Origin: Acidobacteriaceae bacterium KBS 89
GTDB taxonomy: Bacteria > Acidobacteriota > Terriglobia > Terriglobales > Acidobacteriaceae
Direction: 5' to 3'
NCBI GenBank assembly: GCA_000381605.1
Contig: KB906754.1
Span: 248,001-312,000, forward strand
Length of the DNA stretch: 64,000 bases
The position numbers and the translations under genes are program-made. A model generated the notes under the pieces. It saw only the letters and a program-made list of their open reading frames with translations. It was not told where the DNA came from and made no database searches. How positions within the stretch are numbered: the stretch's first letter is position 1; each line of letters opens with the position of its first letter. This document shows positions 45,129 to 52,125 of the stretch, in pieces.

Positions 45129-46751
45129 ATGGCTCCCCGCACCCGCCGTGCACTCTTCTCCGCAACCCTTTTCCTCGCCACCTGCGCCATCCTGGGCTCG
45201 TTGATCAACCAGAAGGTTGCAGCCCAGTCCGCCAGCGATGAGTCCACCCTGCGCGACTCCCTTCACTCCTTCACCAACGTCTATTCGCTCGTTGAGCAGA
45301 ACTATGCCGACCCAATGAACACCGACAAGACGGACAAGGCCATCTACGACGGGGCCATTCCCGGCATGCTCCACGTCCTCGATCCCCACTCCAACTTTTA
45401 TGATCCAAAGGCCTACGCGCAGATGCGCGAGGATCAGCACGGCAAGTACTACGGCGTCGGCATGACCATCCAGCCTCAGCCCGTAACCAACGGCGGCGGC
45501 AAGACCAAGATCGTCGTCCTCTATCCCTTCGAAGGAACCCCTTCCTATAAGGCCGGAATCCGGCCCGGTGACGAGATTCTCACCGTCGATGGCAAATCCA
45601 CCGAAGGCATGGACACCGCCGGCGTCGCCAGCCTCCTCAAAGGCGCGCGCGGCACCCACGTCTCCGTCACCATCACCCGTGAGGGCTCAGCCCGTCCCAT
45701 CGTCTTCGACCTCGTCCGCGACGAGATCCCCCGCCCGTCGGTTGATCTTGCCTTCCTTATCCGCCCCGGCGTCGGTTACATTCATGTCTCCAGCTTTATT
45801 GAGACCACCAGCCGCGAAGTAGGCGACGCGCTCGACAACTTCGGCGACATCCACGGCCTCGTCCTCGATCTCCGCGGCAACCCCGGTGGCCTCCTCAACG
45901 AAGCCGTCAACATGTCCGACAAGTTCCTCCAGAAGGGACAGATCGTCGTCTCCCAACGCGGTCGCGCCTTCCCCGATCAGGTCTACCGCGCCACCCGCGG
46001 CGAAGAAGGACCCAGGTTCCCCATCGTCGTCCTCGTCAATCGCAACACCGCCTCCGCTGCTGAGATCGTCTCCGGCGCCCTCCAGGATCACGACCGCGCT
46101 CTGATCGTCGGCGAAACCACCTTCGGCAAGGGCCTCGTCCAGACCGTCTTCCAGATCACTGAGAACACCGGCCTCGCCCTCACCACCTACCACTACTACA
46201 CTCCGTCCGGCCGCCTCATCCAGCGCAACTACGACCACGTCTCGCTCTACGACTACTACTACGTGCGCGACAACGACTCCAAGACCAAGGACAAGAGCAA
46301 CCTCGAGGTCAAGCTCACCGACTCGGGTCGCACCGTGTACGGCGGCGGCGGCATCACCCCCGACGAGAAGATTGAGAACGTGAAGTCCAACAAGTTCCAG
46401 GACAATCTCCTCATCCACTACGCCTTCTTCAACTTCAGCAAGCACTACCTCGCCAACCACACCGTCACCAAGGATTTTGTGGTCGACGACACGATCATGC
46501 AGCAGTTCAAGGCCTTCCTCAAGGACAACCAGATCGACTACACCGACGCAGACATCGCCGGCGTCAACGAGTGGGTCAAGGAGAGCATCAAGAGCGAGCT
46601 CTTCACCTCGCAGTTCGGACAGCTCGAAGGCCTCAAGGTCCGCGCTCAGTGGGATCCGCAGATCGCCAAGGCCATCACCTTCCTGCCCGCGGCCCAGACC
46701 CTCGAAGACCACTCCCGTCTCGCCCAGAAGACCAACACGGCAAGCCGCTAA
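45129..46751 (+). CDS. ctpA: C-terminal processing peptidase (S41 family)
   Basis: A 540-residue periplasmic serine protease that trims C-termini of envelope proteins. A signal/anchor helix (FSATLFLATCAILGSLI) is followed by the N-terminal helical domain, a PDZ domain (about 105-195, YGVGMTIQP ... AGIRPGDEILTVDG) and the S41 core with the catalytic Ser309 in NTASAAEIV and Lys334 in FGKGLVQ; LDLRGNPGGLL is the oxyanion region. About 120 residues beyond the core form an extra C-terminal helical region. ATG 45129 is preferred over the TTG at 45111. It is divergent from surA, another envelope-maturation gene. A terminator follows. Confidence 0.93.
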   Translation: MAPRTRRALFSATLFLATCAILGSLINQKVAAQSASDESTLRDSLHSFTNVYSLVEQNYADPMNTDKTDKAIYDGAIPGMLHVLDPHSNFYDPKAYAQMREDQHGKYYGVGMTIQPQPVTNGGGKTKIVVLYPFEGTPSYKAGIRPGDEILTVDGKSTEGMDTAGVASLLKGARGTHVSVTITREGSARPIVFDLVRDEIPRPSVDLAFLIRPGVGYIHVSSFIETTSREVGDALDNFGDIHGLVLDLRGNPGGLLNEAVNMSDKFLQKGQIVVSQRGRAFPDQVYRATRGEEGPRFPIVVLVNRNTASAAEIVSGALQDHDRALIVGETTFGKGLVQTVFQITENTGLALTTYHYYTPSGRLIQRNYDHVSLYDYYYVRDNDSKTKDKSNLEVKLTDSGRTVYGGGGITPDEKIENVKSNKFQDNLLIHYAFFNFSKHYLANHTVTKDFVVDDTIMQQFKAFLKDNQIDYTDADIAGVNEWVKESIKSELFTSQFGQLEGLKVRAQWDPQIAKAITFLPAAQTLEDHSRLAQKTNTASR

Positions 46752-46799
46752 CGATTCCAAAGTCGCGAACGATTCAACGATTCAATGACACAAAGAAAT

Positions 46800-46830
46800 G
46801 GCGCCCAGGCGAATAGCTTGGGCGCCGTTT
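46800..46830. terminator. Intrinsic terminator after ctpA
   Basis: Arms GGCGCCCA/TGGGCGCC (8 bp) with an 11-base loop, followed by GTTTCT on the plus strand and ATTTCTTTG on the minus strand; it can stop both ctpA and the tRNA transcript. Confidence 0.8.
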
Positions 46831-46854
46831 CTACATGTCCTGACTGAAAATTAG

Positions 46855-46929
46855 TGGAGCGGGAGACCGGGATCGAACCGGCGACATTCAGCTTGGGAAG
46901 CTGACGTTCTGCCACTGAACTACTCCCGC
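46855..46929 (-). tRNA. tRNA-Gly (anticodon CCC)
   Basis: A complete cloverleaf of 75 bases including an encoded CCA: acceptor GCGGGAG/CTCCCGC, D-arm GTTC/GAAC, anticodon stem TCAGC/GCTGA with loop TTCCCAA (anticodon CCC, reads GGG), T-arm GCCGG-TTCGATC-CCGGT and discriminator U as usual for tRNA-Gly. On the minus strand a TATAAT (plus positions 46940-46945) ends 10 bases before the 5' end and is the likely promoter. Confidence 0.97.
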
Positions 46930-46973
46930 TTCGAGCCTAATTATAACCTGCGAAATCACAATGCTTCCGGCCG

Positions 46974-47111
46974 CCGGGTCGACGTGAGCACCTTACTCGA
47001 CGCTTCGTTGCGCCAATTCATCCCGAAGACGGTGCTCACGACGCTGGCTATTCGACCCGGTTGAAAATTCGGAGCTTAGTCTCGGATTCGGCGACTGTCG
47101 TCGCCGAATCC
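46974..47111. ncRNA. Strongly structured intergenic element, possible small RNA
   Basis: Nested inverted repeats: CCGGGTCGA (46974) pairs with TCGACCCGG (47052-47060); CGTGAGCACC (46983) pairs with GGTGCTCACG (47031-47040); CTTCG (47003) pairs with CGAAG (47024). The first two helices stack except for an 11-base bulge, giving about 19 bp. A separate perfect 12-bp hairpin, GGATTCGGCGAC/GTCGCCGAATCC with loop TGTC (47084-47111), follows and is trailed by a T-rich GTCTTCTTA on the plus strand. It could be a plus-strand small RNA ending in a terminator, a 3' structure of the receptor mRNA, or a palindromic mobile remnant. No coding frame is convincing. Confidence 0.35.
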
Positions 47112-47196
47112 GTCTTCTTACCTCCCGAAAGAGGAAGTTGCTCCATTCATACACCACGCGTTCGCAAGGAACGACGCGCCAACGCAACGCGAGACA

Positions 47197-50100
47197 TCAG
47201 AACGTAACGCGACCCGAGAACTGCCAATCGCGGTTTCCACTCGCTGTCGTTATCTGACCGAATGTGCTCGAAGACGCACTTGACCAGGTTTGGCCAATTC
47301 CGGTCGTTCCTGTACCGAACGTCACTTTATTGCTTACGTTGAAACAATCCGCTCGGAAGATAAACCTCACCCGCTCATGAGTGATGTTGAAGCTTCGCTG
47401 CACGGCCATGTTCAGGTTGTAAGCGCTGGGCGCCCAGGCATTAAGCGCGGCGCTTCGTGGCGCGTTGCCAATCTTGGTCGTTGCCACAGCGGTCTTGGCC
47501 GCATTCGCCGGCAGCGCAAATGTATTCGGCAATTGGAAGGCGGCCGAATCCAGATACGAAATAGCGTTCAGATGAGCCGCTGTAATCCCCTTGCCCCAGC
47601 TTCCGTTTTTACGAATAGAGCCGGTAAAGTTGGGGTTGATGTCGGGAAAGCAAGTGCCCGACGTCGGAGTCGTACAGCCTGAGCCAGTAATTTGCAGCGG
47701 GACGCCCGAGCTATACGTAAAGATCCCGGACAGCGCCCATCCACCAATGATGTTCCGGACCAGGAAGTTATCGCTACCCCACTTCCCTTTGCCGAAGGGC
47801 AGTTCGTCCACACCGTAGATGTTGAGGTTTTGCGGTGTGTCCGTCGCTGTCAGGCCTCGCGACGAACGGTTGTTTCCAGGAATTGCCGTTCCAGTCGAAG
47901 AGGCCGCCGCCGGTACCGCAAAAGCGCTCCGAACGTTCGTGCTATCGTCGCCCAGATTTTTCGAATATGTGTAGTTCAGCGTATAGCTCAATCCCTTCCA
48001 CGTCCGCTGCGCCAGCGTAATCTGCAGCGAGTTATAGCTGATATTCGCGACATTGTCCCATGTTGGGCTCGGTGGACTTGAGTACTGAGGATAAGGCCGC
48101 AGCATATGGCCGATCGTAGCGGTCGAACTAAGCGCGCCCGCCTGAGCATACTGCGGATACGGCACATTGATGGAGGGGTCCGCAGCCTTGGCGATCGCAA
48201 TGTTCGCCGGAGTGGCCTGCGCATTCAGAATATTGGTTGCATTGTCCGTAGCCAGCACAGATCCGGTCGCGGCCACATGGACTGGATCGATCTGACCCGA
48301 CCAAAAGTCGGGTACGCCGGCTCCGCCCACAAAGTGAGACTGGCTTCCCGCATAGTTGACCGTGATCGTCAGATCATTGGTCAGCGACCGCTGAAATCCA
48401 ATGTTGTAAAACGAAAACTCCGGAGCCCGTCCCGAAAGATACGGATCGGCATAACCGGCCGCCCCCCCAGGCGTCACATACTTCCCGTTGCTCACATAGT
48501 TTCCAGTACCGTTGGTCAACACCGCGGCACTTGGAGTCGCCGGCGCCGGAAGCACAAATCCCGGTCCCCCAAAGTTGCTATTGGCCAATCCGGCGGCTTG
48601 GAATGTTGAACTATCGTTCAGATAATACGATGGCCCCGCGTTGACGCCGGTAGCTACCGCGGCAGGCAGAATCAGATTCGCAGTAAATCCAGCCTGACCC
48701 GTCCCGGTTGAGTCGCCGCCACGCCCACCCACACCGCCCGAACGGGAGTATGCGAGAGAATAGCCAGCGCGAATCACCGTCTTCTCATTGACCGAATACG
48801 CTAAACCGAAACGCGGCCCAAAGTTCTTCCAGTATGTGTGGACAGGCGTGCGGCACTCGCAGCTGATGTCCGCGCCACGATTCCCTGCAAACTCAAGTTG
48901 TCCCGGAGTCCCCGTCAAAGGGTTCATCGCGTTCGTGTTGAAGAAGCTGAAGCGGTCCTGCACTTCATGGTACGGAGGAAGATAGTCCCAGCGCAGCCCC
49001 AGGTTCAGCGTCAGCTTGGGTGTCACCTTCCAGTTGTCCTGAAAATAAGGGGACCACGGGTGATAGCGGCCGCCTGTCTCATCGAAAGCCTGGATCCCCG
49101 AGCCCGCACTGTTCACCGCTCCAAGCAGAAAGCTTGCGTACGAGTAGCCAGTGGCTGTGCTGTTGAGAGTGGTGCCGACGTAGTTCGCCGTCGAGTTACC
49201 GTTCCAGCTCTGCGTGTAGATACTCGATGGACCCGAGATGCTCGAGGTATTGTCCTGCAGCCATTGCGTCTGGACTCCAAAGGTCATCGAATGCTTCCCT
49301 TTCGTCCATTGCAGGTTGTCGACCAGCGTATAGGCGTTCGGTACAACGTTGTGTGTTGCGTCTGACGCGCCATTCTCCGTCCATGGCGACTGTCCAACGG
49401 GAAAAGCCGTCGTTGCCGCAAAAGCAGATCCCGGAAAATTATCCGACGACTGTCCTGGTGGCAAATTGCCAATCCCAATGTCCGGCCCAGCACGGTATGG
49501 TGCGAGGTTGTACGTTGGGGCTGTCACCGGCTGCGGAAAGCGTGTGAAACCATACACGAACTGGTTCACCATGTGCGGTGTCAGCACGATCGAATGTTCG
49601 AAGATCAGAACAGTCGGCGCGATGGCAGAGGTGTCGCTGGCTGTGTAGGGCAGAGGCAGGTTCGCGCCATAGCCGACAGACTGGCGAAGGCCATGCGAAT
49701 AAAAGAATGAGACCCGTTGCGAGGCTGTCAGATCGTAGTCAATCTTTGCCGTTATCTCCCAGTTGTCGAATCCCGTAGGAATTCCCCCCGCAAGATAGTT
49801 GTTCGCGATAACGCCTGGAGGGCTCGTCGGATCGGGCATGAACTTCTGCTCATATTGCGAGATTGCCGAGATCGCACTCGAAGGAATTACGTTCGCTGTC
49901 GGCACCCCATTCTTCATCCCCATGTAGGGTTGGCGGGTACAGGTAGACGGAGTCGGGCAGCTATTGGTCGTCGGATCAAAGAGAACGGGCTTGCTCCCCA
50001 ACTCCGTAAAATCGCCCTGCTTCATCAGGATCGTTGGCACCGTAAACTGCGCTGGGTTGACGCCGTTGCGGCCATGATATTTGTCATAGTTCGCAAAGAA

Positions 50101-51084
50101 AAAACCTTTGTGGCGCGTGAACGGGATCGGACCGCCGGCAGAGATCGACAACTCGTTCTGATGCTCGACTGGCTTGCCTGCGGGGATAACAGTGCCATTC
50201 GGGCCAGGCTTCGTTGCCGCCGGCGCGGTGAAACCCCACGTGTCGAAGATGGTATTGCGCACCAGGTCCACAACCTGGCCGTGGTACTGATTGCCGCCGG
50301 ATTTCGTGGTGAATGCGATTGCGCCGGCGCCCTGATACTCGGCCGACGGTCCGCTCGAGATAACCCGCAGCTGGTCGACGGACTCCACAGGAATTGAATT
50401 CACGATCACGCGGTTGTCGCCCTGCTGGTTTGCTGTCGTCGTCGGAATGCCGTCCAGGTAAACCTCCCCGAGAAAATTTCCCGTACCGGCGAAGATCGGC
50501 ACGCGGGTTCCTCCCTGCGCACCCGGCGCTAGAGTCGCAAACGCCGTAGGGTCACGCTGCTGACCGTTCATAATCAGCGGCAGGCTCTCGTAGTTTCGGT
50601 TGTCGATGACATTGCCAAGCGTGGCGTTCGTCGTCTCCAACGCCGGCGGAGCCTCCGACACCATCACTATTTGCTCCGTGCCCCCAACCTGCAGCGTCGC
50701 ATTGAATCCCGTGAGGTTTAGCCCCGTGACAACAATGTGCTGCTGCTTCAAAACATTAAATCCCTTTGCCAGCACCGTCACTGTGTACGAGTCGGGAATA
50801 AGCGGAGAAATTGTGTACAGGCCCGCGGAGGAACTCGTCCGGCCTGTCGCCACGTTGGTCGACTCCGCAGTCGCTGTGACCACTGCATCTGGCACCACCG
50901 CCCCGGTCGAATCCGTTACCGTACCCTGAATCCCTCCCGCTCCGCCAGTCTGCGCAATCGCCGCAGGAACAAACAAACCAAAGCTCACAATCAGGGCGAA
51001 CAAAACTCCCGCCCTCGTCATCGGTCGCGCGCCCCCGCGGCACAACATCGATAACGCCTCTCCCAACATGTTCTTCCTGCTCAT
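47197..51084 (-). CDS. TonB-dependent outer-membrane receptor with N-terminal carboxypeptidase-regulatory (Cna-type) domain
   Basis: A 1295-residue outer-membrane protein of the Oar-like type common in acidobacteria. Order: signal peptide (VLFALIVSFGLFVPAAIAQ, about 25-45), a beta-sandwich domain (about 48-130, GGIQGTVTDSTGAVVPDAVV), a plug (ALETTNATLGNVIDNRNYES and LRVISSGPSAEYQGAGAI) and a large beta-barrel, ending in the outer-membrane signature GRVTF with a terminal Phe. Such receptors import large ligands, often glycan fragments or metal chelates, using TonB energy. The start at 51084 is chosen because GGAGAC lies 8 bases upstream; frames open a little earlier. An inverted repeat at 51140-51152 may be an operator. 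The ligand is unknown. Confidence 0.88.
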   Translation of the reverse strand: MSRKNMLGEALSMLCRGGARPMTRAGVLFALIVSFGLFVPAAIAQTGGAGGIQGTVTDSTGAVVPDAVVTATAESTNVATGRTSSSAGLYTISPLIPDSYTVTVLAKGFNVLKQQHIVVTGLNLTGFNATLQVGGTEQIVMVSEAPPALETTNATLGNVIDNRNYESLPLIMNGQQRDPTAFATLAPGAQGGTRVPIFAGTGNFLGEVYLDGIPTTTANQQGDNRVIVNSIPVESVDQLRVISSGPSAEYQGAGAIAFTTKSGGNQYHGQVVDLVRNTIFDTWGFTAPAATKPGPNGTVIPAGKPVEHQNELSISAGGPIPFTRHKGFFFANYDKYHGRNGVNPAQFTVPTILMKQGDFTELGSKPVLFDPTTNSCPTPSTCTRQPYMGMKNGVPTANVIPSSAISAISQYEQKFMPDPTSPPGVIANNYLAGGIPTGFDNWEITAKIDYDLTASQRVSFFYSHGLRQSVGYGANLPLPYTASDTSAIAPTVLIFEHSIVLTPHMVNQFVYGFTRFPQPVTAPTYNLAPYRAGPDIGIGNLPPGQSSDNFPGSAFAATTAFPVGQSPWTENGASDATHNVVPNAYTLVDNLQWTKGKHSMTFGVQTQWLQDNTSSISGPSSIYTQSWNGNSTANYVGTTLNSTATGYSYASFLLGAVNSAGSGIQAFDETGGRYHPWSPYFQDNWKVTPKLTLNLGLRWDYLPPYHEVQDRFSFFNTNAMNPLTGTPGQLEFAGNRGADISCECRTPVHTYWKNFGPRFGLAYSVNEKTVIRAGYSLAYSRSGGVGGRGGDSTGTGQAGFTANLILPAAVATGVNAGPSYYLNDSSTFQAAGLANSNFGGPGFVLPAPATPSAAVLTNGTGNYVSNGKYVTPGGAAGYADPYLSGRAPEFSFYNIGFQRSLTNDLTITVNYAGSQSHFVGGAGVPDFWSGQIDPVHVAATGSVLATDNATNILNAQATPANIAIAKAADPSINVPYPQYAQAGALSSTATIGHMLRPYPQYSSPPSPTWDNVANISYNSLQITLAQRTWKGLSYTLNYTYSKNLGDDSTNVRSAFAVPAAASSTGTAIPGNNRSSRGLTATDTPQNLNIYGVDELPFGKGKWGSDNFLVRNIIGGWALSGIFTYSSGVPLQITGSGCTTPTSGTCFPDINPNFTGSIRKNGSWGKGITAAHLNAISYLDSAAFQLPNTFALPANAAKTAVATTKIGNAPRSAALNAWAPSAYNLNMAVQRSFNITHERVRFIFRADCFNVSNKVTFGTGTTGIGQTWSSASSSTFGQITTASGNRDWQFSGRVTF

Positions 51085-51139
51085 CCCCATGTCTCCTGAA
51101 ATTCCTTGAGTTTTTGGTGCATCCAAGAATTCAGTCAAA

Positions 51140-51152
51140 ATGGTTCGACCAT
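51140..51152. promoter_or_regulatory. Operator-like inverted repeat upstream of the TonB-dependent receptor
   Basis: ATGGT-TCG-ACCAT, 55 bases upstream of the receptor start. Its form, with a central CG-containing core and 5-bp arms, resembles LacI-family operators, which often control TonB-dependent glycan receptors. Confidence 0.45.
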
Positions 51153-51755
51153 GTTGATCGATTTATGGGGCCCGCACAGCAATCTACTGGAGCGAAAAAA
51201 CAAATGTCAATAGAAAAATTATTCCCCTGAAAATAACGGGCCAATTTCGCGTGCCCATATCCTGAGCCCCATCAATTTATCGCCCATGCCGCTTCTCAAC
51301 CACCAGCCACGTTTAGCGGTAACCGAATTGGCGTATGATCGGAAACTGGACGTTGAAATTTGCCGGAAAACCCTCCGTCGCAGAAGTCTGGAAAGCCGTA
51401 CTTAAAGCGGTAACGTCGGCAGGTCTGCGGCTCCCGTTTTGCACTTTGGTCGTACCTTAGATTCACCTAGGGCCCTTAGGCAGCTGCTCCTCTAGCGCTC
51501 TAGACGTTCCTCGGCGCAGAGATCCACCTCGCTCCAGCGGCGGCTGGAACAGTGGCGGCGAGTATCGCGTCTTCTACTACATGGTGCTCGACACACCCGC
51601 TGCGACAACGCAGACTTTGGCCCCGGAACACTCTGACTGCCGCTAACGATGCAACCGATCGGAGCCTCGTTCAACTTCACCACGAAGGCCATTCAGGTCG
51701 TTCAGGCCAAGGTTCGTAGCTACAACCGAAACAGCACGCTCAGGATCGCCACACC

Positions 51756-51791
51756 TTGACGATCTACAATTCTATGTGTAGATAATCATAG
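51756..51791 (+). promoter_or_regulatory. Promoter and probable operator of PadR gene 2
   Basis: A -35 TTGACG (51756-51761), 17-base spacer and -10 TAGATA (51779-51784) whose end is 8 bases before the ATG at 51793. An inverted repeat CTATG-n10-CATAG (51772-51791) surrounds the -10, the right place for autorepression. The transcript would have almost no leader. Confidence 0.65.
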
Positions 51792-51792
51792 T

Positions 51793-52122
51793 ATGGGAAA
51801 GCCAAGCGACCTCGTCCAGGGAACTCTCGATCTCTTGATCCTCAAAACGCTCTCTATCGAAGCCCGCCACGGCTGGGCGATCGCCAAGCGTATCCAGATG
51901 ATCTCAGGCGAAGTGCTGCAGGTGCAGCAGGGCTCGCTCTATCCCGCCCTGCATCGACTCGAGCAGCAAGGCTGGATCAAAGCCAAATGGGCCGAAAGCG
52001 AGACTGGCCGGCTGGCGAAGTTCTATTCGCTCACCGCTGCCGGGCGCAAACAACTCGACTCGGAAACGGCCAACTGGGCCCGACTCTCTGACGCCATCAA
52101 CCTCGTTGTACGGGAGGCGTAG
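51793..52122 (+). CDS. PadR-family regulator paired with ADOP copy 2
   Basis: A 109-residue acidobacterial PadR protein: [52 protein letters not shown] and the wing [19 protein letters not shown]. It shares the same blocks as the copy at 25206-25535 and has the same partner type, three bases downstream. No ribosome site precedes ATG, which fits the promoter-adjacent start. It probably represses its own operon. Confidence 0.92.
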   Translation: MGKPSDLVQGTLDLLILKTLSIEARHGWAIAKRIQMISGEVLQVQQGSLYPALHRLEQQGWIKAKWAESETGRLAKFYSLTAAGRKQLDSETANWARLSDAINLVVREA

Positions 52123-52125
52123 CCT

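Larger units (their letters stand above)
51085..51792. other. Intergenic region upstream of the receptor gene and of PadR/ADOP pair 2
   Basis: About 700 bases. It holds an operator-like repeat (51140-51152) and the padR promoter (51756-51784). A short frame (51338-51463, 41 codons: MIGNWTLKFAGKPSVAEVWK...) and another around 51490-51645 with GGEYRVFYYM look gene-like in places but lack ribosome sites; they may be relics. I cannot support a gene. Confidence 0.4.

Noticed and set aside
45687..46760. 357-codon minus-strand frame opposite ctpA
   Set aside because: Very acidic, Val/Gly/Asp-rich translation without motifs; it is the complement of the S41 protease gene.
46978..47187. A coding frame in the gap between tRNA-Gly and the receptor gene
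   Set aside because: Frames there are short and cut through the inverted repeats; the structure explains the sequence better than a protein.
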